Below, in pieces: positions 46,357 through 55,556 of a stretch of DNA of 64,000 nt. The first letter of the stretch is position 1. Each line of letters starts with the position of its first letter. Source of the DNA: Virgibacillus sp. NKC19-16 (GTDB lineage Bacteria; Bacillota; Bacilli; Bacillales; Amphibacillaceae); the NCBI RefSeq assembly GCF_021560035.1, contig NZ_CP074373.1, forward strand, positions 3,220,001-3,284,000. The letters are read 5' to 3'. The translations under genes were made by a program, and so were the position numbers. The notes under the pieces were generated by a model. The model was not told the DNA's origin. It made no database searches and saw nothing but the letters and a program-made list of their open reading frames with translations.

Positions 46357-47141
46357 TACAGAATCACCTTCCGTATATAGTTTGAGATTAGTTCTATCAA
46401 GATGACGGCAAGAACAATCGTGAAAGTAATAAGGGCGACCATATTATAGTCCATCGTCTTATAATATAAATCAAAAATGAACCCGATCCCTGTACCTGTC
46501 AGAATACCGACAAGTGTTGCACTCCGAATATTTGTTTCGATCATAAATAAGATCCAGCTGATCAGCTGTGGCTTACATTGGGGGATGACCGCTTTATTTA
46601 CAATATGGAAATAAGATGCTCCGGTAGCTGTTAATGCCTCCACCGAACTGTAGCTTGCTTCATCGATGGATTCAATAAACGCACGTGTCAGAAATCCAAC
46701 ACTCCCGACGAAAAGAGCCAAATAGCCAGTCACTGAATTTTGCCCAAAGGAGAGCAGTAAAATTAGTGCCCATGCCACTACTGGAATATTTCTGGAAAAC
46801 GATGCGATAAACCGAGCAAACGTACTGATGAAGCCATTTATTCTTGTGGTTTTGGACCCCATTAGACCCAAAAACAAGGAAACAACGGCGGCTGTCGTTG
46901 TGGCAGCAATCGACATAAAAATCGTTTCATTCAATTTCACCAATACATCCGGCAATCTTTCCAAGGATTCCTGTGTAATCAGGAGATTGGAAAGAATCCA
47001 TCCAATTGCTGCAGGTAATGTGGCAAGACCCTGCAGAAAATTAAAATTTGTTATCACAGCAGACAAATAGGTAATTAAAATAATGATAATAAAAACCAGA
47101 CTTGTCTGCCATTTGCGTTTGCGCATCCATTTAGCTTCCAC
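46356..47141 (-). CDS. phnE: Phosphonate ABC transporter permease PhnE (first copy)
   Basis: 261 residues with about six membrane helices and an EAA loop EALTATGASYFHIVNKAVIPQ (quoted in part elsewhere). It is a paralogue of the next gene, with which it probably pairs. The start GTG 47141 has AGGAG nine bases upstream. Gene order phnD-phnC-phnE-phnE is usual in Gram-positive phosphonate loci. Substrates could include other organophosphonates or phosphite. Confidence 0.9.
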   Translation of the reverse strand: MEAKWMRKRKWQTSLVFIIIILITYLSAVITNFNFLQGLATLPAAIGWILSNLLITQESLERLPDVLVKLNETIFMSIAATTTAAVVSLFLGLMGSKTTRINGFISTFARFIASFSRNIPVVAWALILLLSFGQNSVTGYLALFVGSVGFLTRAFIESIDEASYSSVEALTATGASYFHIVNKAVIPQCKPQLISWILFMIETNIRSATLVGILTGTGIGFIFDLYYKTMDYNMVALITFTIVLAVILIELISNYIRKVIL

Positions 47142-47154
47142 GTCAACTGTCTCC

Positions 47155-47919
47155 TTATACCGTAATTAACTCTCTCGTTGCAATGCCATAGATATGATTG
47201 ATCTGTTCCTCGGATAGTTTCAGTTTCGGGCCGTCAAAAACAATTTCTCCTTTTTTCAAGCCGATAATGCGATCCGAATAATTTTGAGCAACTTCCACCT
47301 GATGGAGGTTTACCAGACAGGTAATGTTCATTTCCGATGTAATGGATTTTAAATGATCCATAATCACTTTTGATGCATTCGGATCAAGGGAAGCAATCGG
47401 TTCATCACAAAGAACAAGCTTCGGTTTTTGAATAAGGGCTCGGCAAATTCCAACACGCTGCTGTTGCCCACCGCTTAATTGATCACATCGTTTGTATGCA
47501 TGTTCTTCAATCCCCAGTTTTTCCAGAAGATAAAAAGCATCCTCCTTCTCCTCTTCCGTAAACCTGCCGAGAACCCCTTGCATGACTGTCTTATAACCAA
47601 AGCGCCCATGCAGCACATTTTCAATGACTGTCAACCTTGGGACGAGATTATAATGTTGAAAGATCATCCCAATATTTGTCCGCATTTTACGTAGTTCTTT
47701 CTTCTTCAGACTTCCAATATCCAAATCATCAAACGTTACATGACCCTCATTAATGTCTACCATTCGATTGATACAACGCAACAGCGTCGACTTACCTGCA
47801 CCGGAAGGACCTATAACGGAAATGAACTCTCCTGCTTCCACCTCAAAATCTATGTCCCTCAATACCTTTGTTTCTGAGTCATATGATTTACCAAGTCCCT
47901 CAACCTGTAATAATGGCAT
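47155..47919 (-). CDS. phnC: Phosphonate ABC transporter ATPase PhnC
   Basis: About 254 residues. Walker A GPSGAGKSTLLRCINRM, Q-loop IFQHYNLVPRLTVIENVL, signature LSGGQQQRVGICRAL and Walker B LVLCDEPIASLDP show a functional ATPase. HGRFGYKT in the Q-loop region is typical of PhnC. It energises phosphonate uptake through the two PhnE permeases. The frame extends upstream to 47952, but AAAGGAG and ATG 47919 (MPLLQVEG) give the start. About 80 bp separate it from phnD. Confidence 0.93.
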   Translation of the reverse strand: MPLLQVEGLGKSYDSETKVLRDIDFEVEAGEFISVIGPSGAGKSTLLRCINRMVDINEGHVTFDDLDIGSLKKKELRKMRTNIGMIFQHYNLVPRLTVIENVLHGRFGYKTVMQGVLGRFTEEEKEDAFYLLEKLGIEEHAYKRCDQLSGGQQQRVGICRALIQKPKLVLCDEPIASLDPNASKVIMDHLKSITSEMNITCLVNLHQVEVAQNYSDRIIGLKKGEIVFDGPKLKLSEEQINHIYGIATRELITV

Positions 47920-47998
47920 GAATATAAGCTCCTTTATTCGAAAATTATACAATCATTCAAAAACCGCATATAAGGGGATGACCCCTTAAATTAGGCGA

Positions 47999-49036
47999 TT
48001 AGTTTGAAAGCTCACGGATTGGATCGAACCACTCATCTTCAACCGGGGCAAATCGTTCGTCACCAGACTTTGTAAATAACGCGGATCCCTCAGAATCTTC
48101 CGGAGTAAAAATCTCTTCATTGTTTGCAACTTCATCTGAAGTGAAAAGTTCCAACAATGCGTCAAAATCCTCCTGACCCAGTGCATCCATGTTTGCAACA
48201 AATGGAGCATTTAACACTGGAGTAACACTCATTAACGTGAACTCACTGCCAGTTACGTTGTTAAAAGGCTCTTCTGCGTCATCCTTCACACGATAAACCG
48301 CACCTGCCGTATTTTCTTCCCCTTCTGCAATTTCCACATAATTTTCAACACATGTATCACAGAATGCAGCTACATCGGCATTTCCTGTTAACAGATTCAC
48401 CGCTGATCCCTGGTGGGAGTTTCCAAATAACACTTGAGAGAATAACGCTCCGCCTTCCATCAAATCTTCTTCCGCCAGGTCAGCGTATTCTTCCTGCTCA
48501 TTGAAATGTCCAAGAATCGTTGAAGTTGGAACCTTAAATCCGGATGTTGAACTTGTTGATACAAAGGAAAATGATTTGTCTGCAATCGTATCCAGTTCAA
48601 ATTCACCATCAACTTTATAATCTTCCTGCTCATCTACGTTCAATGCAAGCCAACTGTGATATAAAGCGTCGTCCAATGTTCCTGATGGCCCTGTTGGTAC
48701 GGCTAGCGGCTGGACAGCGTCATTACTCGCATTTGCCTCGATATATCCTTGCGCTCCCATGAATGCAAGATCTGCATTATTATTTACCAATGTTTCAATT
48801 GCAATTGCATAATCGGTGGTTAAATGATGTTCCACTTCCTTGCCGGTAGCATCTGCAACTGTACTGCCAATGGCGTCCCGGGAAGCTTTCAATTCATTAC
48901 CGGATTCATTCGGGTACCAGACGATATCAATCACGTCATCAGGTCCTTCTCCCTCACTGGCACTGCCTTGTGAACAAGCAGCTAAAAATAACATAAATAC
49001 AGACAGCATTACAATCAACGTTAAATTCCTTTTCAT
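47999..49036 (-). CDS. phnD: Phosphonate-binding lipoprotein PhnD
   Basis: About 345 residues. A signal peptide with lipobox FLAACSQG (cysteine at about 22) anchors it to the outer face of the membrane. The PhnD/periplasmic phosphonate-binding fold is shown by VDIVWYPNESGNE-type start, GKEVEHHLTTDYAIAIE and ADLAFMGAQGYIEA. It captures phosphonates and delivers them to PhnE. Of the in-frame starts, ATG 49036 (MKRN) has GAAGAGGTG seven bases upstream and is chosen over 49042. It begins a unit separate from phnG-L because 340 bp precede it. Confidence 0.92.
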   Translation of the reverse strand: MKRNLTLIVMLSVFMLFLAACSQGSASEGEGPDDVIDIVWYPNESGNELKASRDAIGSTVADATGKEVEHHLTTDYAIAIETLVNNNADLAFMGAQGYIEANASNDAVQPLAVPTGPSGTLDDALYHSWLALNVDEQEDYKVDGEFELDTIADKSFSFVSTSSTSGFKVPTSTILGHFNEQEEYADLAEEDLMEGGALFSQVLFGNSHQGSAVNLLTGNADVAAFCDTCVENYVEIAEGEENTAGAVYRVKDDAEEPFNNVTGSEFTLMSVTPVLNAPFVANMDALGQEDFDALLELFTSDEVANNEEIFTPEDSEGSALFTKSGDERFAPVEDEWFDPIRELSN

Positions 49037-49042
49037 CAACAT

Positions 49043-49379
49043 GCACCTCTTCAGCTATTTTTTTGGCAGTTAAGTAAGTATAAAAACTTTTTACTGCATA
49101 AGTGCGGGCTAAACCTTTTTCCACAAAGGATTGAATTCCAAAGTATAAAGGTTTCTAACAAAGTGAAGTACGCTTTTTAAGGTTCCTTTTAACAAAAGCC
49201 AAGTTTTCTAATAACCAATGGACCTGATCCCACCCTGTCTGTCATTTGCAACATCTACACCAGGAGAAACACCTCACTTTCTATCATTCTGTTTAACTAG
49301 TTACATTGAAACACAATTTAAATTAGAATAGCGTAAATTTACATACTTTTAACTCCTTCTTTACTCTTTCTTAAGACTT
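49043..49379. other. Intergenic region upstream of phnD
   Basis: 337 bp without a credible gene. It contains a perfect 10-bp palindrome GTAAATTTAC at 49333-49342, resembling the arms of the palindrome before phnG, and AT-rich TATACT-like boxes, so it probably carries a promoter for phnDCEE. No riboswitch fold or clear terminator after the PHP gene was seen. Confidence 0.5.
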
Positions 49380-50201
49380 TTAGGTTTCCCTTATCTCATT
49401 TGATTTAAATGATTCAGAACTTAAAACTTCCCCTACCTCAATCACCTCTGAAAAAATTCCATGGTAATCCGTACCACCAGTCATCATCAGCTGATAATCA
49501 TTCGCCAATGCTTCCACTTTCTGATGGTCCTGGTGCCCGTGATCCGGATGGTTACGTTCAATCCCACCCAACCCTGCATCAATCAACTCCGGGATGAGCT
49601 CATAGGAATCCAGCTGTCCGGGATGCGCCACTACCGCAATTCCTCCATCTGCTACAATTGCCTGAACCGCGTCAAACACATCCATATAGCGGATGTCCCC
49701 GGAAGCAATGCCACTTCTTTTAAATAAAGATTGGTATAACTGTCTATACTCCCTCGATGAATAGGCCGCTTCTGTCAATTGCCTCATGATATGCTGTTTA
49801 TATATGATATTGCTTGGCTTGGCCATCTCCATTATCTTATCCGCATCCAGCCGGTATCCATGTTTATTCAATTGCTCGATTTGCCAGAGGGAATGTGCCT
49901 GCCGCCGCTTTCGTACAGGTTCCGCTACAGCTTGTATATTCGGAGCTAGTGGATGATAGCAATACCCAAGAATATGAACTTTCCTGTTTCTTTTAAAATC
50001 ATACGCCGATAGTTCAATGCCGGGGATTGTTTTTATCTTATATTTCTCCCCCATCCTTTGTACTTCAGGCCAGCCTGCAACCGTATCATGATCAACAAAA
50101 CTAAGTTGGGTGACTCCTTGCTGATGCGCTTTTTTGATCACCTCCTCGACCGAATCGGAGCCGTCGGAATAGTTGCTATGTACATGTAAATCTGTTTTCA
50201 C
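49380..50201 (-). CDS. PHP-domain phosphoesterase in the phn operon
   Basis: 273 residues of the PHP family (PolIIIA-exonuclease/histidinol phosphatase type). Metal ligands are visible in DLHVHSNYSDGS, FVDHDTVAG, GIELSA, VVAHPGQ and GGTDYHG. Translationally coupled to phnL by an ATGA overlap and in the place where phnP stands in proteobacterial loci, it probably hydrolyses the 5-phosphoribosyl 1,2-cyclic phosphate made by C-P lyase, as shown for a PHP enzyme (PhnPP) of Eggerthella. That assignment is by context and analogy. No phnP is in the window. Confidence 0.88.
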   Translation of the reverse strand: MKTDLHVHSNYSDGSDSVEEVIKKAHQQGVTQLSFVDHDTVAGWPEVQRMGEKYKIKTIPGIELSAYDFKRNRKVHILGYCYHPLAPNIQAVAEPVRKRRQAHSLWQIEQLNKHGYRLDADKIMEMAKPSNIIYKQHIMRQLTEAAYSSREYRQLYQSLFKRSGIASGDIRYMDVFDAVQAIVADGGIAVVAHPGQLDSYELIPELIDAGLGGIERNHPDHGHQDHQKVEALANDYQLMMTGGTDYHGIFSEVIEVGEVLSSESFKSNEIRET

Positions 50202-50914
50202 TTAACAGCACCCTCCTCGATTTCGGTAGTGTTTGCGGCTTTCATATCAAAAATGTTGTCACATAATCCATCCATAAATTCGATATCATGAAAAATGCCC
50301 ACAAGCGTCGTTCCCTCTTCTTTCAATCGTTCAATGATTTCTCTGACCTTTTGTTTTGATTGCATATCAAGACTTGCGGTCGGCTCATCAAGCAATAGCA
50401 GCCTTGGTTTTTTTACTGTCGCCATGGCAATATTCAGGCGCAGTTTTTCCCCGCCGGAAAATGTATTCGGATAGGTATCCCATAATTTTGGATCCAGTTC
50501 AAAATGCGTTAATGCTTTCTCTGCTTCCAGCTGTGCAACCTCTTCATGCTCCCCCATTTCCAGTAATGCCTTTTCCACCAGCTTTCTTGATGTCGTTCTC
50601 GGCATAACGTTCAGAAATTGCGATACATAGCCAATCTCATATTTACGGAGATATAGCATCTCTCTTTCTGTTGCTTTTGCCAAATCAATCTGGCCAAAAC
50701 GTGCGGAATCATAGATAATCTGGCCCTTATCCGGCAAATAGGTTCGGTAAATGCTTTTAAGAACCGTTGATTTTCCACTCCCGCTTTTTCCAACAATCCC
50801 AATAAATTCCCCCTTCTTTAGGGTAAAATCAATGTGTTCAGCTGCCTTGATGGTTTTGCCTAGGTGATGAATGGTAAACCGCTTGCCAAAATCCTTCACG
50901 TCAAGCATTGGCAT
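50198..50914 (-). CDS. phnL: C-P lyase complex ATP-binding protein PhnL
   Basis: 238 residues of ABC-type ATPase: Walker A GKSGSGKSTVLKSIYRTY, signature FSGGEKLRLNIAMA, Walker B LLLLDEPTASLD. The YRTYLPDKG stretch after Walker A is typical for PhnL. It is part of the PhnGHIJKL assembly acting with PhnI to attach phosphonate to ATP ribose; it is not a transporter subunit. ATG 50914 is 14 bp after phnM and its 3' end overlaps the PHP gene. Confidence 0.92.
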   Translation of the reverse strand: MPMLDVKDFGKRFTIHHLGKTIKAAEHIDFTLKKGEFIGIVGKSGSGKSTVLKSIYRTYLPDKGQIIYDSARFGQIDLAKATEREMLYLRKYEIGYVSQFLNVMPRTTSRKLVEKALLEMGEHEEVAQLEAEKALTHFELDPKLWDTYPNTFSGGEKLRLNIAMATVKKPRLLLLDEPTASLDMQSKQKVREIIERLKEEGTTLVGIFHDIEFMDGLCDNIFDMKAANTTEIEEGAVK

Positions 50915-50928
50915 AACTACTCCCCTCC

Positions 50929-52110
50929 TTATTTTATACGGTAATTTGTCGTTGTAATGAGTGACCCGTTCACCATCGTTTTTGTCAGCATCGGGTAACC
51001 ATCTTCCATTCGTTCAATGACTAGCAAATCTGCTTTTTTTCCCGTCTTGATGGATCCAATCTCATCATCCATCTGTATGGCTTTTGCCGGATTTTGTGTG
51101 ACCATCATAAACATGTGGTGCAAATCATTTCCATGTTTCTCACTTAAGTCAAATATCGCATGGAGTAAGGCAGCGGGGTAATAGTCACTGCATAGAATAT
51201 CCGCACAATTATGCGCAATAGCCTCGGCTGCTGCTAAATTTCCGGAATGGGAACCACCAAGCAGGACATTCGGAGCACCGACAATGGTTGCAAGCCCTAG
51301 CTCCCTGGCTTTCTTTGCAACCTCCAGCGTGATTGGGAATTCACTGATAGTTGTGCCAAAGGATTTGACCAGTTCCAATTTTTGAATATTATCGTCATCA
51401 TGGGAAGCCACTGCAATGCCTTTGTTCATTGCCAAGGCTACGATCTCTTTCACTTTTTTCATTGTTATTACTTCTGATGTCTGACGTTCCTTGATAATCG
51501 TCTGGACGTCATTATCACTTAATTCACGATATCCCTGTAATGTTTCCCGGTAGACTTCCAAATCACGGTATTGCCCCTGGCCGGGAGTATGATCCATAAA
51601 CGACAATAGATGCACTTTGTCGTCTTCAATATTTTTTATAAGCTGATGTACTTCATCGAGATTATCCATCTCAAACCGAGCGTGGAGCCGATGACGGATC
51701 AGATGCAGGTCCTGATGCGTTCGATCTATCGCATCAACCATCCGCTGGACATTTTCCGGCCTTCTCATCGGTTTGTGGTTGAAAACATCCTCCCTGTAGA
51801 ACGAAAGGGAATGGAACATCGTTGTAATTCCATGGCTTATTAAGATCTTTTCTGCCTCCCGCAAACTGATGTCAAAATCCATCATACTTGTCGGTCTTGG
51901 TGAAGCGATTGTCTCAATATAATCTGAATGAATGTCAATGAACCCTGGCGAAATATAGCCGCCGTTTGCATCAATCAGCTTGGCCTCCTGGAAGGACGAA
52001 ATTTCACCCTCGGGGATAATTCCCTGAATGGTTTCTCCCTCTGTGATGACAGCATGGCCTTCCATGATCGCTTCTTCCGTAATAACTTTCCCATTATGAA
52101 TAATGTACAC
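50929..52110 (-). CDS. phnM: Ribose-1-methylphosphonate triphosphate diphosphatase PhnM
   Basis: 393 residues of the amidohydrolase superfamily, PhnM branch: GFIDIHSDYIETIASPRPT (metal-binding start), LLSFMDHTPGQGQYRD, VASHDDDNIQKLE, and the C-terminal KKADLLVIERMEDG beta-sandwich return. It releases pyrophosphate from 5-triphosphoribosyl 1-phosphonate to give the PhnJ substrate. Full length, 14 bp after phnK. ATG 52110 was chosen; the upstream GGAGGC gives a close ribosome site. Confidence 0.94.
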   Translation of the reverse strand: MYIIHNGKVITEEAIMEGHAVITEGETIQGIIPEGEISSFQEAKLIDANGGYISPGFIDIHSDYIETIASPRPTSMMDFDISLREAEKILISHGITTMFHSLSFYREDVFNHKPMRRPENVQRMVDAIDRTHQDLHLIRHRLHARFEMDNLDEVHQLIKNIEDDKVHLLSFMDHTPGQGQYRDLEVYRETLQGYRELSDNDVQTIIKERQTSEVITMKKVKEIVALAMNKGIAVASHDDDNIQKLELVKSFGTTISEFPITLEVAKKARELGLATIVGAPNVLLGGSHSGNLAAAEAIAHNCADILCSDYYPAALLHAIFDLSEKHGNDLHHMFMMVTQNPAKAIQMDDEIGSIKTGKKADLLVIERMEDGYPMLTKTMVNGSLITTTNYRIK

Positions 52111-52124
52111 CGCGTGTAAGCCTC

Positions 52125-52964
52125 CTATATCAATGAATAAACTAATTGTTGTGTATATGCAGCTTGAGGATCTTCAAGAATTTGATCCGTCAGTCCCTCC
52201 TCGATAACCGTCCCATTTAACATGACAACAGTACGGTCTGAAAGCATCCGGATAACCGCCAAATCGTGGGAAACCACAATCATACTAATACCAGATTCAC
52301 GCTGGATTTTCTTAATTAAATCAAGCACATTTGCCTGAACCGATAAATCCAAGCCTGTTGTTACCTCATCCAGAAACAGAACAGGCGGGTTATTGGATAA
52401 TGCCTTCGCAATCTGGACACGCTGCTGCATACCGCCTGAGAAATTACGTGGTTCATCCTTCATGCGAAAAAGCGGGATATGCACACTTTCCAATAGTTTT
52501 TTACTCGTGGCTTCCATGTCTGATACATTCCGGTTTCCCGCTGCAATCAGCTTTTCGGCAATATTACCAACTGATGAAAAATTCATTTTCAGTCCCTGTA
52601 TTGGGTTTTGGTAGACCATGCCGTATTTATGATTCCGGATATATCGCTTTTTCTGGGAGGACAATTCCAGCACATTCTGCCCCGCAAAGACCGGGTCATT
52701 CAGATACACTTCCCCGGAGGTGACATCTGCATCAAAGTACAAACACTGCATCATCGTTGACTTTCCACTGCCACTTTCCCCGACAATGCCGAGAATTTCC
52801 CCGGGAAATAAATCAAATGAAACATCCTGACAGGCATATACCGTTCCGCAAACTGGACAGTAATTTTTCTCCAGCTTCCTATCTGTTGCCTTCCTGCATT
52901 GGTGACACCCCGGACCGAAGTGCTTATGTAAATTTCGCACACGCAGTAACGGTTCTTCATACAT
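52125..52964 (-). CDS. phnK: C-P lyase ATP-binding protein PhnK with Cys4 insertion
   Basis: 279 residues of ABC ATPase: Walker A GESGSGKSTMMQCLYFD, signature FSGGMQQRVQIAKAL, Walker B VLFLDEVTTGLD. It binds the PhnGHIJ core and helps open the PhnJ site. Between the first strand and DVSFDLFPGE an insertion of about 25 residues carries two CxxC pairs (CHQC and CPVC), plus CQDVSF nearby, which looks like a zinc-ribbon; E. coli PhnK is shorter there. ATG 52964 overlaps phnJ by 8 nt. Confidence 0.92.
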   Translation of the reverse strand: MYEEPLLRVRNLHKHFGPGCHQCRKATDRKLEKNYCPVCGTVYACQDVSFDLFPGEILGIVGESGSGKSTMMQCLYFDADVTSGEVYLNDPVFAGQNVLELSSQKKRYIRNHKYGMVYQNPIQGLKMNFSSVGNIAEKLIAAGNRNVSDMEATSKKLLESVHIPLFRMKDEPRNFSGGMQQRVQIAKALSNNPPVLFLDEVTTGLDLSVQANVLDLIKKIQRESGISMIVVSHDLAVIRMLSDRTVVMLNGTVIEEGLTDQILEDPQAAYTQQLVYSLI

Positions 52965-53823
52965 AGCTCTTCTCCACCTCCACGTTTTCCTTCTTATTTA
53001 GCCGCTCCAGGCAATAACTCGTGTCATTGCACTGATAAATAGGCTCGTTCGTTACAGGATCAATGATTTCATCCATAAAAACTCCCGTTGACCCGCAGAG
53101 ATGACAGTACTTTCCTTCAAAATCTTCCACTTGAAATGGGTAGTCCTCAAAGGCAAGGGACTCGACATTCGTATATGGTGGGATAGCATAGATTTTTTTC
53201 TCCCTTCCTGCCCCTAGAAGAATTAATGCTTCCGACTGATGCAATTTCGGATTATCAAATCTCGGAATCGGGCTTGGGGCTGTAATATAACGGTTATTTA
53301 CAACCACCGGATGATCTGCATCCGTTGCTGTGGATCCGTATTTCATTATTTGCTCAAAAAGCATCAGCCAAGCTCCACTGTACTCCTCATCCGCATGAAG
53401 CCGCTTCGTCACATATTCCCTTGCTTCCACTGAACGAAGGGCCTCAGGCATTGGCACCTGCAATATGAGTATCTGATCCTTGGTTAACGGCATTTCCGGA
53501 ACCCTGTGTCTTGACTGAATGAGTGTGGAATCCTTTGTGCTTTCGGTAAGCTTTACACCCGTAGTATCTTTTACTAATTTCTTAATACTGACTGCATTTA
53601 CAGACTCATCCGCTCCCTGGTCAATCACCTTAAGCACGTCTGGTCTTCCGATAAGCGACAATGTGATTTGCAGGCCTCCTGTTCCCCAACCGCGGGCAAT
53701 CGGCATTTCCCTTGAGGCAAATGGAACCTGATATCCTGGGATCGCCACAGCTTTTAAAATCGTACGGCGGATTTCCTTTTTCGAGCCTTCATCCAAAAAG
53801 GCAAATTGCGTGTCAAGCCTCAT
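52957..53823 (-). CDS. phnJ: C-P lyase radical SAM protein PhnJ
   Basis: 288 residues. PhnJ cleaves the carbon-phosphorus bond with a [4Fe-4S]/S-adenosylmethionine radical. The C-terminus shows CHLC...C...C in the exact CX2CX21CX5C pattern of PhnJ (cluster cysteines plus the active thiyl cysteine). The N-terminal GWGTGGLQITLS carries the glycine region expected to form a glycyl radical. It overlaps phnI by 11 nt at the start and phnK by 8 nt at the end, indicating tight coupling within the core complex. Confidence 0.95.
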   Translation of the reverse strand: MRLDTQFAFLDEGSKKEIRRTILKAVAIPGYQVPFASREMPIARGWGTGGLQITLSLIGRPDVLKVIDQGADESVNAVSIKKLVKDTTGVKLTESTKDSTLIQSRHRVPEMPLTKDQILILQVPMPEALRSVEAREYVTKRLHADEEYSGAWLMLFEQIMKYGSTATDADHPVVVNNRYITAPSPIPRFDNPKLHQSEALILLGAGREKKIYAIPPYTNVESLAFEDYPFQVEDFEGKYCHLCGSTGVFMDEIIDPVTNEPIYQCNDTSYCLERLNKKENVEVEKSYV

Positions 53824-54928
53824 TTTTCTTTCCTCCTTTCTTTACGTTTCGGACACTGTCCAGCTTCGATTGAAATGTCACATAGTGTGGTAATTTCAGA
53901 TGTGATATGAAGCCTGTCGACTCAACCGAATCAATGTGCAGCAGAACAAATTCCTCATCATGTGTCGGAAAATCAGCTTCCGGATGTTCCAAGCACTGAT
54001 CCAGAATACTCATGGCAATCGCCTTCGTTTCATTTCTCCCATAACAGGCGCCATAGCCGATTTCAAACTCCAGTTCATCTTTATTCTGTTCATTTTTTAC
54101 ATTCACCGGCACGAAGGATTCCACTTCGGTGAGTCGAATATCACCAATATAAAAATCATCTTCCACGTCATATGTCCCTTCGTTTGGGTGCTCCACATAA
54201 ATCGGGAGTGCACCGACTCTCACCTCACCAACTGTCGGATGCACCTGACCATAACCACGAAGCGATGCATAGCCCAGTGATGTTACCGCACCGGTTTGAC
54301 CGCGGGTGAGGACTTGCAATCTTGCACTTCTGGAAACAGGAAATTGCAGGCTCTCCTTCGTGATATCCACGGGAGGTGTATCATCGTGGGTATAGATTTC
54401 AAAAAGTCCCTCATTGCGCAAATATTCAACTACTTTTGGAAAGTACTGGACATCACCGATTGGTTCAACCTCTTTTAAAATTTCTTTATACGTTGTAAGC
54501 CATTGTTCATTTTCCATGGTGCTTTCTTCAACCAACTGAAAATCAAGCAACCTGTGCGTATAATCTGTTGTAGCACCAAGCAGTTGTCCACCCGGGATAT
54601 CTTTAAAGCTTGCGGAAATCCTGCGTTCCACCAGCATTGATTCCGATTCCGCAGCCCGACTATAATAAAGACGCGGTAACGTCGAGCGGTGGGCACGCAT
54701 CAAAAACACCGCTTCTTCCATACTTCCTTCCGCCTGTTTGATAGCCAATGCGGCCAAAAACGGGGAATAAAGACTGCTTTCCGACATGACTTGATCTACC
54801 ATTGTCCGCATCGAGGCCAGGATTGTTTTGATTTCAAGTACCTCTTCTTCCTTTAACCGTTCATACTTCAACCGTTTTAGGGACGCGTCGATGGCCATCG
54901 TACCACCCTTCACTGCAACATAGCCCAT
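53813..54928 (-). CDS. phnI: C-P lyase core subunit PhnI
   Basis: 371 residues matching PhnI, the nucleosidase subunit that displaces adenine from ATP with phosphonate with help from PhnG, H and L. Recognisable blocks are MGYVAVKGGTMAIDASLKRL at the start, GRGQ-like DYTHRLLDFQLVEES, and VRVGALPIYVEHPNE. The ATG at 54928 shares a base with the phnH stop (TAATG), so translation is coupled. The length agrees with known PhnI proteins. Confidence 0.94.
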   Translation of the reverse strand: MGYVAVKGGTMAIDASLKRLKYERLKEEEVLEIKTILASMRTMVDQVMSESSLYSPFLAALAIKQAEGSMEEAVFLMRAHRSTLPRLYYSRAAESESMLVERRISASFKDIPGGQLLGATTDYTHRLLDFQLVEESTMENEQWLTTYKEILKEVEPIGDVQYFPKVVEYLRNEGLFEIYTHDDTPPVDITKESLQFPVSRSARLQVLTRGQTGAVTSLGYASLRGYGQVHPTVGEVRVGALPIYVEHPNEGTYDVEDDFYIGDIRLTEVESFVPVNVKNEQNKDELEFEIGYGACYGRNETKAIAMSILDQCLEHPEADFPTHDEEFVLLHIDSVESTGFISHLKLPHYVTFQSKLDSVRNVKKGGKKNEA

Positions 54929-55524
54929 TATCTCACCCCCGAATTTTCAATTACTGTTGTTCGTGGAGCACAGGCAATCTGCGCCTTTTCATCGGTAAAA
55001 ATCAAATCAATCCCCATCGGATATTCTTTTACCCTTTCGTTTCTTGCCTCCCAAACAAATGGCGAGAAGCGTGTTTCCATTTTTATTTCATTTTTAATTC
55101 CAGGGCCTGATAACGTCATACCACCAGCATTTGTAAGGTTGGAGCTCTCTATAATCCAGGTAGCTGAAAGTTGAGGATTAATCAAGCTGCCGATTTTACA
55201 CTCCCTTATTGCACGAAGAATGGAATAATCTGTTGCATCAGATAAAGCAATGATATAGTCAGCTTCTGCAATCGATGTCTCGCTTGCCAGCGTATAGGCT
55301 GAAATTTTCCCGCTTATATCAGAGTGATTTTCTGTAAGCAAATGAAATGTTACCTCCGCATCCAGCAGTGTCATGGCGCTGTGTATAGTTGCCTTAAAAC
55401 AAGGGATATGATAATCCAGATCTGCCGATACGTTTTCTAGTGATGAAATGATTCCCGGTCTGGACATACTATGTACTATTTTTCGATAAACCTGTTGCAC
55501 CTCGTGTATCTGTTCAACTGCCAT
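54928..55524 (-). CDS. phnH: C-P lyase core subunit PhnH
   Basis: 198 residues of PhnH, a PLP-transferase-like fold without PLP that forms dimers in the PhnGHIJ core. The start has QVYRKIVHSMSRPG, and the rest has the LINPQLSATWIIE and GPGIKNE blocks typical of the family. It lies 32 bp after phnG, with GGAGG upstream of ATG 55524. Slightly unusual is the C-terminus (PRTTVIENSGVR), with the conserved arginines retained. Confidence 0.93.
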   Translation of the reverse strand: MAVEQIHEVQQVYRKIVHSMSRPGIISSLENVSADLDYHIPCFKATIHSAMTLLDAEVTFHLLTENHSDISGKISAYTLASETSIAEADYIIALSDATDYSILRAIRECKIGSLINPQLSATWIIESSNLTNAGGMTLSGPGIKNEIKMETRFSPFVWEARNERVKEYPMGIDLIFTDEKAQIACAPRTTVIENSGVR

Positions 55525-55556
55525 AGAATCCCTCCTGTATATTCCATTTTCATATG

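Noticed and set aside
47986-49073. Antisense frames over phnD and phnC
   Set aside because: They overlap well-supported genes and have no features of their own.
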